A stretch of DNA of 51,758 nucleotides from positions 1 to 51,758 of the forward strand of contig CAIZRG010000049.1 in assembly GCA_903935335.1 (NCBI GenBank), written 5' to 3'. The stretch's first letter is position 1; the number at the start of each line of letters is the position of its first letter. Made by a program: the position numbers and the translations under genes. The DNA is from Oligoflexia bacterium (GTDB lineage Bacteria > Bdellovibrionota > UBA1018). Of the stretch, positions 36,662 to 44,663 are shown in pieces. Below the pieces are notes generated by a model, which saw only the letters and a list, made by a program, of their open reading frames with translations, did not search any database and was not told the DNA's origin.

Positions 36662-37909
36662 TTAGGGAACTACAACCCGCTCTAAATGAGACCCAAGACG
36701 GGTCACGACTTCATACTGAATCGTATCCGCCCAATCAGCTAGCATTTGAGCCGAAACCACTTCATCGCCACTTTTTCCAATCAGAGTGGCCTCAACTGGG
36801 CGATTATCATGACTCACCTGGGTGATATCAACAATAATATGGTTCATCATGACCCGACCAATCACAGAACATCTCCTCCCCTGGATTAAAACATGGGCTT
36901 TTCCTGAAACTGAACGAGAATATCCGTCATAATAACCGACCGGAAAAATAGCAATCCGAGTTTCTCGATCACATCGATAAGCACATCCATACCCAACATA
37001 AGTTCCTGGCTTGAGCTTTTTAACAACCTGGCTTTTGCATTTCCATGAAAGCACAGGCTCTAAGTGGGGGAGTTCATCAAAATTAAATTTTGCAGAAATC
37101 CGGGTCTCAGCAGACGGCCAAAAACCATAAAGAGAAATCCCCACCCGTATTCCATTGAGCCGAGCCTCAGGCAAAAGCAGAGCTGCCGCACTCCCTGAAA
37201 AATGCTCGTCTAAAGGCTCTGGGAGCAACAAAAATTCTTTCAAACAAGTCACACCTTTCTTGAAAGCTTTGATCTGAGAAATTGCATAATCCTGTGCAGT
37301 CACATCTTCAACATTGGCAAAGTGAGACATCACTGCAACTACCGAGATCACGTCAGAAGCTGTTTTTAAAAATTTGAGATCTTGTTTAAGATTTTCATGA
37401 AAATACCCCTCTCTGGAAAGACCTGTATCTAAATGAATATGAACCTTTGCTTTCAGACCCCTCTTCCTCAAAAGAGGAACCGCCTCTTCCCAAACTCGAT
37501 CCCCAAGAGCCATTTCAATATTCTTTTGAGCGCAAACACTAATCTCCTCCGGCGTAAGCCCTCCAATCACGATAATTCTAGGAGAAAAACCTCCATTAGA
37601 AAAAGAGGAATCTTCTTGTAAGAGGATCGCATCCTGTGGAGAAATTAAATAAACACAATCAACTCGATCTCTAATAACCCTAAAGACAGTTAAAAGCCCA
37701 TGACCATAGGCGTTCCCCTTTAAGACAACTCCTAGCGAAAACCGACCCTGAGCAGTTTTTTTAAAACAATCAATATTATTTTCTAAAGCACTTTTACTAA
37801 TTTCAACCCAGGAAGCAGTTCCAGGTCCATTGAAATCTCGACTCAACAAAAAATCTTTTTTATTTTTAAACACAACTTTATAACTATCACTGGAATAGAA
37901 CGGATTCAA
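36662..37909 (-). CDS. alr: Alanine racemase
   Basis: It interconverts L- and D-alanine with PLP, supplying D-Ala for peptidoglycan. 415 residues counted from a TTG at 37909. PLP Lys is K64 in VLKGNAYGHG; HLDTGLSREG, GIRVGISLYG, YVGYGCAYRC and GRVMMNHIIVD are conserved regions, and VTRLGSHLERVVV closes the protein (family form R...R.). The assigned start overlaps dapB by 23 bp and adds about 20 residues beyond the family's usual N-terminus; a GTG at 37873 or a TTG near 37847 may be the real start. Part of the dapB-alr-RDD-rfaE2 operon. Confidence 0.9.
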   Translation of the reverse strand: MNPFYSSDSYKVVFKNKKDFLLSRDFNGPGTASWVEISKSALENNIDCFKKTAQGRFSLGVVLKGNAYGHGLLTVFRVIRDRVDCVYLISPQDAILLQEDSSFSNGGFSPRIIVIGGLTPEEISVCAQKNIEMALGDRVWEEAVPLLRKRGLKAKVHIHLDTGLSREGYFHENLKQDLKFLKTASDVISVVAVMSHFANVEDVTAQDYAISQIKAFKKGVTCLKEFLLLPEPLDEHFSGSAAALLLPEARLNGIRVGISLYGFWPSAETRISAKFNFDELPHLEPVLSWKCKSQVVKKLKPGTYVGYGCAYRCDRETRIAIFPVGYYDGYSRSVSGKAHVLIQGRRCSVIGRVMMNHIIVDITQVSHDNRPVEATLIGKSGDEVVSAQMLADWADTIQYEVVTRLGSHLERVVVP

Positions 37910-38702
37910 GCCCGATAGTTAAACCAGCGAGTGCCCTCACCTTTCGAATAGAAAGCTCAACCCCACCCATATAAGTAGATCGGTCGATCACAGAGTGTTT
38001 GATCTCTAAAGTCTCTCCAGGAGCACCAAAAATAATCATTTGTTGAGCTAAAAAACCACTCAGCCTAACTGAGTGAATAGGAACTTCATGAACTTGTGCC
38101 CCCCTTGCTCCCTGAGCTTTCATGACTTTTGTCTCAGGAACAGTGGGAACTTTCAATCGAGACTTTTGGATCAATCGAGCAGTTTCTAATGCTGTTCCTG
38201 AGGGTGCATCCAGTTTTTTTTCATGATGCATTTCAATGATTTCAACATCAGCAATCCACTGTGCTGCCAATTGAGCAAACCGCATTCCCAGTACAGCACC
38301 TACAGAAAAATTGGGAATCACCCAGGCTGGCACTTTTTTGCTTTCACAGGCTTTCTCAATCACTTCAAGATCACCTGCCTCCAAACCACTGGTTCCAATA
38401 ATCGGAGATACCCCTTTTTCTATTGCCCAAAGGGCATGAGAAACCGCAACTTCAGGACGAGTCAGATCAACTAATACATCGAATTTCTTATTTCTCAGTT
38501 CGTCTCTGAGATCACCTCCAATAATCAAATCAGGGGATGCCTGACCCAAAATATCTTGGAGCTTGAGTCCCCCCGCCTTAGAGGCAACCCCAGAAACTAA
38601 TTCGAGACCCTTCCATTGGGGTAAAGTCCTAACCACTTCACGTCCCATTTGACCGGTAATTCCAGCAACACAAAAACGAATCACTTTAGAAGGATGTGTC
38701 AT
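37887..38702 (-). CDS. dapB: 4-hydroxy-tetrahydrodipicolinate reductase
   Basis: NAD(P)H-dependent step of the diaminopimelate/lysine pathway. 271 residues. N-terminal nucleotide fold CVAGITGQMGREV (GxxGxxG at 14-20), DLTRPEVAV, GTSGL, and the C-terminal catalytic signature EMHHEKKLDAPSGTA. First gene of an operon continuing into alr, so it couples two precursors of the peptidoglycan peptide (DAP and D-Ala). Confidence 0.95.
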   Translation of the reverse strand: MTHPSKVIRFCVAGITGQMGREVVRTLPQWKGLELVSGVASKAGGLKLQDILGQASPDLIIGGDLRDELRNKKFDVLVDLTRPEVAVSHALWAIEKGVSPIIGTSGLEAGDLEVIEKACESKKVPAWVIPNFSVGAVLGMRFAQLAAQWIADVEIIEMHHEKKLDAPSGTALETARLIQKSRLKVPTVPETKVMKAQGARGAQVHEVPIHSVRLSGFLAQQMIIFGAPGETLEIKHSVIDRSTYMGGVELSIRKVRALAGLTIGLESVLFQ

Positions 38703-38790
38703 AAAATAAGATATATCAATTTATCGTATTTTTGAATACAGGGTATTGTCTCTAGATTTATGATAAATTTACACTTATAGTAAAGCCGGT

Positions 38791-39534
38791 ATGAGTTTTA
38801 CCCCTAAAACAATGCTTCTCTTGTCTCTTCTCTCCCCTCCCGCATGGGGTGGAGGAAACATAAAAATTAAGCATTTTTCTCAAGCTAAGCGTTTAGCCAG
38901 GGAAATCCATCAGGAACATCCTTATACGATTTACTGTCATTGCCGCTATGAAGGACAAACAATCAATCTCAAAAGTTGTGGATACCAAAGCCCCCATCAC
39001 TCTAAGCGGGCTCAAAAATTAGAGTGGGAACATGTCGTCCCAGCTGAAGCTTTTGGACAATCTTTTCCTGACTGGAAAGAGGGAAGTCCCTTTTGTATCA
39101 GAAAGTCTAAAAAATATAAAGGCCGCGCTTGTGCAAAAAATAACCCTGCCTTTTCTTATATAGAATCAGATTTGTACAATATTTGGCCAGAAATCGGAGA
39201 ACTCAACGGACTTCGGAGTAATTATTCTATGGCCGAATTAAGTACTCAAAAACTTAGCCCTTTTGGAAAATGCAAAGTTAAAATTGAAAATCGTAAATTT
39301 GAACCCATGCCTCTTGCAAAAGGAAGAATAGCCAGAACTTACTTATACATGAATCAAGCCTATCCAGGTCGTGGTATTATTTCAGAAAAAAACAGAAAAC
39401 TCTTTGAATCCTGGGACAAGCTCAATCCTGTAGATCGCTGGGAGTGCCAAAGAGCTGAAAAAATAAAAAAAATTCAAGGAAATGAAAATCCGATTCTTAA
39501 AACACGCTGCAAACCAGAAAAAACCGATCAATAG
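38791..39534 (+). CDS. endA: Periplasmic endonuclease I
   Basis: 247 residues with a signal peptide (MLLLSLLSPPAWG). The endonuclease I core is clear: TIYCHCRY, LEWEHVVPAEAFG (catalytic His in a beta-beta-alpha-metal site), then ESDLYNIWPEIGELNGLRSNYSM (Asn metal ligand). Several Cys suggest disulfides in the periplasm. Such enzymes degrade extracellular or periplasmic DNA; in a predatory lineage they may digest prey DNA (inference). Convergent with the histone-fold gene, leaving a single base between their stop codons. Confidence 0.9.
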   Translation: MSFTPKTMLLLSLLSPPAWGGGNIKIKHFSQAKRLAREIHQEHPYTIYCHCRYEGQTINLKSCGYQSPHHSKRAQKLEWEHVVPAEAFGQSFPDWKEGSPFCIRKSKKYKGRACAKNNPAFSYIESDLYNIWPEIGELNGLRSNYSMAELSTQKLSPFGKCKVKIENRKFEPMPLAKGRIARTYLYMNQAYPGRGIISEKNRKLFESWDKLNPVDRWECQRAEKIKKIQGNENPILKTRCKPEKTDQ

Positions 39535-39535
39535 A

Positions 39536-40024
39536 CTAGAAATCTCTCTCCATCAGAGTTTGTCTTCCACTTGACTTAGCTTTCTCAATAGCTAAGTCAG
39601 TCATTTTTAAAATATATTGAGTTAAAATCCAAGAAACAGAATCTGAAGTATTCATCCCTGATTGAGCTCGAATATAAGCTTTGACCTTAGAAACTACCAC
39701 CAAAATCTCGTCAACTCCCTCTGAGGAGGCCTTGATTTCAGGTTTGTCAGTTTTCTCAGCCTTCTTAACCTTGTTGTTTTCTACTATCTGTGGAGAAGAA
39801 GAACGAGGCGCTGTCCGTTCAAAAGCCCCTGCATCTCGATGGTTCATCACAGGAACATGAGCATCAAAACATTGTAAATTACAAAAAACTAAATCGGTTC
39901 GAATTCGATTACAAGTTGAAACACTACAAACCCAATACTTTTGATTCAACTGAATGTGATTTTTACAGGTGGTGCACTTACGCCAATAGGGGTGTAACGA
40001 AATCGGATCACTCACTGGGTTCAT
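39536..40024 (-). CDS. Zinc-finger protein with C-terminal histone fold
   Basis: 162 residues. The N-terminal 60 contain C17-x2-C20, C33-x4-C38, C48-x3-C52 and H56, able to hold two zinc ions in a treble-clef or ZZ-like module. A disordered Lys/Ser-rich linker (65-104) follows. Residues 105-162 match a short histone fold: EILVVVSKVKAYIRA, MNTSDSVSWILTQYILKMTDLAIEKAK, then GRQTLMERDF, the same R-x-T...D closure as archaeal GRKTxxxxD. The protein ends there, so the third helix is missing or minimal, as I recall for Bdellovibrio-type bacterial histones. Probably a nucleoid or DNA-associated protein. It overlaps the upstream SDR gene by 17 bp. Confidence 0.72.
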   Translation of the reverse strand: MNPVSDPISLHPYWRKCTTCKNHIQLNQKYWVCSVSTCNRIRTDLVFCNLQCFDAHVPVMNHRDAGAFERTAPRSSSPQIVENNKVKKAEKTDKPEIKASSEGVDEILVVVSKVKAYIRAQSGMNTSDSVSWILTQYILKMTDLAIEKAKSSGRQTLMERDF

Positions 40025-40820
40025 CTCTCCCTTTTAAGCCTAGTTGAACTAAAAATTGTAATAACCCTGGAACAAATCGTCTCAAAAAAAGAGCAAGTTG
40101 CCCATGAAAAGTAATGACCTTTTCTCTTTTCTTTTGATATATGGCCTGAATCATCTTTTTTGCAGCTCTATCTGAACTCATGACAAGCCAATGCGGGACA
40201 GGATCCCTCGCATGATCTTGATAAACCCCTTGATTATTCACTTTTCGAATTTCACTTTCAATAAACCCAGGAGTAATTAAAACAACTGAAACACCATATT
40301 TTACAAGCTCACCGGTCAGCGAGTCTGAAAGAGCATTGACAGCAGCCTTGCTCATAGCATAGGCTGAATTCCCGGGCAAAGCAATTGAACCTGCAACACT
40401 ACCCACTAAAACAAGAGTTCCTTTTGTATTTTTTAACTGATCTAAAGTTGAGTAAGTAGTATTTAGCACTCCAAAAACATTTGTTTCAAATTGACGCCGA
40501 TAATCTTCAACATGAATCTTTTCAAGAGTTCCAGCAACTCCAAATCCTGCATTGGCAACTACCACATCTATTTTTCCAAATTTATTCACTCCCTGAACTA
40601 CTGCAGCCTTGAGATCTTCAAGACAATTGACGTCACATTGAAACGATACAACACGTTGATCTTTATCTCCAAGATTGGCAACAATCTGATCAAGTCGATG
40701 TTTTCTTCGTGCAAGAAGAATCAGACTAGCTCCTTGTCTAAAGAACTCCTGCACCAAGGCCTTTCCAATACCCGAGGAAGCTCCTGTTATAAAGATAGTT
40801 TTATTTTTAAATTTATCCAT
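40008..40820 (-). CDS. Short-chain dehydrogenase/reductase
   Basis: 270 residues, classical SDR. TGASSGIGK (12-20) binds NAD(P); ANAGFG (89-94); catalytic S141, Y154 and K158 (YAMSK). The preference is probably NADPH given LLARRKHRL after the second strand. A hydrophobic C-terminal segment (RRFVPGLLQFLVQLGL) may associate with membrane, as in lipid-modifying SDRs. Substrate unknown. Its 3' end overlaps the start of the histone-fold gene. Confidence 0.9.
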   Translation of the reverse strand: MDKFKNKTIFITGASSGIGKALVQEFFRQGASLILLARRKHRLDQIVANLGDKDQRVVSFQCDVNCLEDLKAAVVQGVNKFGKIDVVVANAGFGVAGTLEKIHVEDYRRQFETNVFGVLNTTYSTLDQLKNTKGTLVLVGSVAGSIALPGNSAYAMSKAAVNALSDSLTGELVKYGVSVVLITPGFIESEIRKVNNQGVYQDHARDPVPHWLVMSSDRAAKKMIQAIYQKKREKVITFHGQLALFLRRFVPGLLQFLVQLGLKGRDEPSE

Positions 40821-40926
40821 TTAAAAAACACCTTTTTACTAAAGTTGTCAAAAGTGACACAGATTGCACATTTTATTCTTTTTGCTAAACTCAATGTATA
40901 ATCAAAAATTTTTGGTTATTAAAATT

Positions 40927-41328
40927 ATGAAATCAAAATCGAATTTAACTTATTTATGCCATGAGACCCATTACTTTCAAAAAGATCACTCGATTCTTTC
41001 AATCACTCTATTTGGAACTCTTCAAATTAAAAATTCTAGAATATTTGAGCACTGCTGTGAACAAATTTTAAAATCCGCCTCAAAATGGGTTATCCTTAAT
41101 TTTCGGGATGTGACCCCAAAGATTGATCCTGAATTTATTCCTCTAGTTCATCAACTTTTTCACTCTATTAGAATCAGACCAGCAAGAATTCTTCTTTCAG
41201 GCGTACATCCGCAGCTAAAACAAGTATTTCAAGAAAAAAACTTAGCTCACCCTGAAGAGTTCACAAATAACTTAGCCGATGCTCTGAACAAATTACCTCA
41301 AGTGGATACTCTTCTGAATAAAATCTAA
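40927..41328 (+). CDS. STAS-domain-like protein
   Basis: 134 residues from ATG 40927 (a longer frame is open to TTG 40864; ATG 40894 is another option). The pattern ILSITLFGTLQIKNS, ILKSASKWVILNFRDV, FIPLVHQLF and ARILLSGVHPQLKQVF fits an anti-sigma-factor-antagonist (STAS) fold. The phosphorylatable Ser of the DSxG loop is absent (KIDPEFIP), so classical SpoIIAA-type regulation is unlikely. No partner kinase or sigma factor is adjacent. Confidence 0.55.
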   Translation: MKSKSNLTYLCHETHYFQKDHSILSITLFGTLQIKNSRIFEHCCEQILKSASKWVILNFRDVTPKIDPEFIPLVHQLFHSIRIRPARILLSGVHPQLKQVFQEKNLAHPEEFTNNLADALNKLPQVDTLLNKI

Positions 41329-41337
41329 AACCTCAAA

Positions 41338-42099
41338 CTATAAGGAAAAATGACGACCCGCATTAACCGGTTCCTCTAGAGTTCTTGCCCTACTTTCAAA
41401 ATGACTATTGAGAGCCAATCTCCAGTCGAAAACAAAACAGTTCCCTTGATAATGAGCGTTATTACATTCTTTAAAATATTTTAAAATACCACCCTCAAGT
41501 TGATAAACACTTTCAAAACCTATTTTCATAAAATAAGCGGATGCTTTTTCACACCGAATCCCTCCAGTACAAAACATCACGATTGTTTTTTTCTTCAACT
41601 CTTTTGGAAGCTGCTTGGCTGCAGCAGTTATTTCACGAAAGGAGTTGATTCCAAGATGGATAGCTTTTTCAAAAGTTCCACACTTAATCTCATAAGTATT
41701 GCGTGTATCAAGAAGAATGATATCACGATTTTGGTCTAACCATGCTTTCAACTCCTGAGGAGCAATAGAGGAGGCAGTCAAAACCTCTGGAGAAATAGAA
41801 GCATCCCCCATCGAAATAATTTCTTTTTTTACTTTCACCAACATACGCGTAAAAGGAGAGCTATCGCAGAAATGCTCCTTATAATTTAATCTTCTTAGAC
41901 CTAACTCCTCCTCAAAAAATCCCTTCAACTGAAGAATATTTTCCCTCTCTCCAGCCAAAAAACAGTTCATCCCCTCAGAAGCAATCAGCAGAGTCCCTTT
42001 CAAACCAAGAGAAAAACAAAGCTCCTTAAGTCGAACTTTTTTTTCAGGAAGTTGATCTAAATGAGCGAACTGATAAGCCGCAATCGTTACAAAAGCCAT
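41338..42099 (-). CDS. trhO: tRNA uridine(34) hydroxylase, rhodanese family
   Basis: 253 residues from ATG 42099; the frame is open to 42210, but the family starts at about MAFVTIAAYQFAHL. TrhO makes 5-hydroxyuridine at tRNA position 34. Seen: acylphosphatase-like N-domain (GTLLIASEGMNCFLAG), KVKKEIISMG, rhodanese domain with LLDTRNTYEI and catalytic loop MFCTGGIRCEKAS. The C-terminal region has Arg/His-rich sequence. The shorter start leaves about 110 bp to the divergent symporter gene. Confidence 0.9.
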   Translation of the reverse strand: MAFVTIAAYQFAHLDQLPEKKVRLKELCFSLGLKGTLLIASEGMNCFLAGERENILQLKGFFEEELGLRRLNYKEHFCDSSPFTRMLVKVKKEIISMGDASISPEVLTASSIAPQELKAWLDQNRDIILLDTRNTYEIKCGTFEKAIHLGINSFREITAAAKQLPKELKKKTIVMFCTGGIRCEKASAYFMKIGFESVYQLEGGILKYFKECNNAHYQGNCFVFDWRLALNSHFESRARTLEEPVNAGRHFSL

Positions 42100-42211
42100 A
42101 TTTGTTTCTATCGCAGACCTAAACCAAAAGCATCCACTGAATCCTAATTTTTTGGCAATCTGACCAGTTATAATTTGATTCGTCCAGAATTGTTGATAAA
42201 GATGAGTCATT

Positions 42212-43870
42212 ATGAACTTAGCCTGGATCGACTATACCATCATCTTGATTTATTTTATTTTTGTCATTGGCATCGGATTATTCACTAAAAAAAGAATTAA
42301 AAATAGCAATGACTTTCTTTCTAGCGGAAAATCTATCCCTCTTTGGATTACAAGCCTTGCTTTTATTTCAGCAAATCTTGGAGCTCAGGAGGTCATGGGA
42401 ATGGCTGCCTCTGGAGCTAAATATGGCATGATTACAGCACATTTCTACTGGGTCGGAGCAATCCCTGCCATGGTCTTTCTGGGTGTGTGCATGATGCCTT
42501 TTTATTATCAAAGCAAAGCAAGAAGCGTTCCAGAATACTTAAAACTCAGATTCGATGAAAAAACTCGAGCTTTTAACGCCATTTCATTTGCAATCCTAAC
42601 CGTTTTTTCCTCCGGAATTTCACTCTACGCCTTAGCTATTCTTCTGGATCCACTGCTCGGATGGAACTTTGAAACCTCTGTTTTGCTCTCTGCAGGAGTC
42701 GTAATGGTCTATACATTTATGGGAGGATTGACCAGTGCGGTCTATAATGAAGTCTTTCAATTTTTTCTGATTATTTTAGGCATTGCTCCCATTTCTATTT
42801 TAGGTGTCATTAAACTTGGAGGTTGGAGAAATTTTATTGATCAGCTTCCACCCGTAATGACTCATTGTTGGAAATACCTAGACTCAAGTGACCATAACCC
42901 CATGGGTGTGAATTCTTGGAGCCTGATGCTAGGTCTTGGCTTTGTGCTCTCTTTTGGCTACTGGTGCACAGATTTTTTAGTCGTTCAAAGAGCTATGATT
43001 GCAAGAAACTTATCATCAGCCCAGAAAACTCCCCTGATCGCTGCATTTCCAAAAATTCTTCTACCTTTTGTAGTCGTATTACCAGGATTAATCGCTGTAG
43101 CTTTATTCCAATCGGGTGATACTTTCCATCTCCCCATGCGATCTGACCAACAAATTAACTATGACATGACCCTTCCTTTGCTCCTTTCCCATTTTTTCCC
43201 CTCGGGCCTTCTGGGATTAGGTCTAACTGCATTAATTGCATCTTTTATGTCTGGGATGGCAGGTAATGTCACCGCCTTTAATTCAGTGTGGACATATGAC
43301 ATTTACCAAGCTTATTTTAGAAAAAGTGCACCCGATTCTCACTATCTCTTAGTAGGGAGAGCCTCCACAGTTCTAGGTATTATCCTCTCCATTGGAACTG
43401 CTTACCTCACTCGCACTTTTAATAATCTCAATGACTTGCTCCAACTCATCTGTGGCTTTATTAATGCTCCATTATTTGCAACTTTTTTCCTTGGAATGTT
43501 TTGGAAACGTACAACAGGTCATGGTGCTTTTTCAGGTCTTTTAGTTGGAACTCTAGCAGCAATAGGAGTACATGGCCTGACTCTGGCTGAAGGAAAAGGA
43601 GCATGGTTAGTTCACACTCCTCTTTATGAGTTTCACTCAGGAATGGGACATGCCTTGGGAGTTGCCATTGTTGCCTGGAGTACTTGCTTCATCACAACCC
43701 TCCTGGTGAGCTACCTCACAAAACCCAAACCTATCCATGAACTCAAAGGTCTTGTCTTTGGTACAACGCAACCCACTGATGAAAACCCAGAGCAGTGGTA
43801 CAAAAAACCTACTACCTTAGGTTTCGTTGTGATTGTAGTCGCTTTGATTTTCAACTATGTTTGGTACTAG
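42212..43870 (+). CDS. Sodium:solute symporter (SSS family)
   Basis: 552 residues with about 13 hydrophobic helices. Family features: SKSF-like FLSSGKSIPLWITSLAFISANLGAQ, ARSVPEYL, YTFMGGLTSAVYNEV, GYWCTDFLVVQRAM, and GLGLTALIASFMSGMAGNVTAFNSVWTYDIYQ (sodium site region). It resembles the SGLT-like branch of sugar transporters, but the substrate is not certain. It is followed 9 bp later by a small membrane protein that may be its partner. Confidence 0.88.
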   Translation: MNLAWIDYTIILIYFIFVIGIGLFTKKRIKNSNDFLSSGKSIPLWITSLAFISANLGAQEVMGMAASGAKYGMITAHFYWVGAIPAMVFLGVCMMPFYYQSKARSVPEYLKLRFDEKTRAFNAISFAILTVFSSGISLYALAILLDPLLGWNFETSVLLSAGVVMVYTFMGGLTSAVYNEVFQFFLIILGIAPISILGVIKLGGWRNFIDQLPPVMTHCWKYLDSSDHNPMGVNSWSLMLGLGFVLSFGYWCTDFLVVQRAMIARNLSSAQKTPLIAAFPKILLPFVVVLPGLIAVALFQSGDTFHLPMRSDQQINYDMTLPLLLSHFFPSGLLGLGLTALIASFMSGMAGNVTAFNSVWTYDIYQAYFRKSAPDSHYLLVGRASTVLGIILSIGTAYLTRTFNNLNDLLQLICGFINAPLFATFFLGMFWKRTTGHGAFSGLLVGTLAAIGVHGLTLAEGKGAWLVHTPLYEFHSGMGHALGVAIVAWSTCFITTLLVSYLTKPKPIHELKGLVFGTTQPTDENPEQWYKKPTTLGFVVIVVALIFNYVWY

Positions 43871-43879
43871 GAGACTATT

Positions 43880-44155
43880 ATGTTTATTTTGTTATTAGAA
43901 GATCTTCGGTTTGTGATTGGTTTGTTTTTTTCCTTAATTAGCCTCATTCTTCTATTAGCAGGCGTTATTTCTCCGTCTAACCCACACTCAGACTTTAACC
44001 TAAATTGGATGGCAGCTGGATACATTGGGGTATTCTCAGGGGTCATGCTCTTTTTAGGAATATCTGCTTATAGGAAAAATTTGTCTAGCCCGTCTACCAA
44101 AAAGGAAAAACCCTCTTTTGAAATTAGAGAATTCACCGAAATCAGCGCTCAATAA
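43880..44155 (+). CDS. Small two-helix membrane protein
   Basis: 91 residues: two membrane helices (FVIGLFFSLISLILLLAGV and AAGYIGVFSGVMLFLGISAY) and a charged C-terminal tail. AGGAGA lies upstream of the ATG. Placed right after the symporter gene, it may be an accessory subunit. I recall such small proteins after SSS genes, but cannot verify. Convergent with the RRM gene. Confidence 0.75.
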   Translation: MFILLLEDLRFVIGLFFSLISLILLLAGVISPSNPHSDFNLNWMAAGYIGVFSGVMLFLGISAYRKNLSSPSTKKEKPSFEIREFTEISAQ

Positions 44156-44171
44156 AGAAGGTCTTCTGGCT

Positions 44172-44525
44172 TTACCAACGATTGCCACGCCCTCCGCCGC
44201 CACCAAAACCTCCTCGGCTTCCACGGTCACGATTACCACCGCCTCCTCCAAAACCCCCTGGTCGCTTTTCTCTCGGGGCCATAGGCTTTGCTTCATTGAC
44301 AGTCATGGGTCTTCCCTCATAATCAGCCCCATTAAATTTCTGAATCGCATCTTGGGCCTCAGCTTCTGTTGACATCTCCACGAAACCAAAACCTTTACTC
44401 CTACCAGAATCCCGATCCGTAATAATTTTTGCAGACTCAACTTTGCCGCATTGAGCAAAAGTATCTGATAAAACTTGTTCAGTAGCTGAAAAAGGTAAGT
44501 TTCCTACATATAATTTTTTTCCCAT
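44172..44525 (-). CDS. RRM RNA-binding protein with Gly-rich tail
   Basis: 117 residues. The start at 44525 is fixed by AGGAGGT upstream; the frame extends further but without a role. One RNA recognition motif (residues 3-80): RNP2 LYVGNL and RNP1 KGFGFVEM. The tail (about 90-117) is Gly/Arg-rich (GGFGGGGG repeats), as in bacterial and cyanobacterial cold-responsive Rbp proteins. It likely acts as an RNA chaperone or post-transcriptional regulator, possibly cold-induced (inference). Confidence 0.93.
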   Translation of the reverse strand: MGKKLYVGNLPFSATEQVLSDTFAQCGKVESAKIITDRDSGRSKGFGFVEMSTEAEAQDAIQKFNGADYEGRPMTVNEAKPMAPREKRPGGFGGGGGNRDRGSRGGFGGGGGRGNRW

Positions 44526-44663
44526 GAGACCTCCTAGATACAGGCAGACACTTAAGAGACAGGAGACACAATGCCACACCGACTCAAAATAAGCGCTTTC
44601 ATTATTGACCCAATTTTTTTATCACACCAAAAATCGTTTAGGTACTCTGTAGTGAACATCCTT

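Noticed and set aside
40864..40926. Hydrophobic N-terminal extension of the STAS-like protein
   Set aside because: Starts at TTG without a ribosome binding site and lies in AT-rich promoter-like sequence.
42100..42210. N-terminal extension of trhO
   Set aside because: It would place divergent start codons one base apart and adds residues the family lacks.
44526..44579. N-terminal extension of the RRM protein
   Set aside because: A strong AGGAGGT lies inside it, directly before the ATG at 44525.
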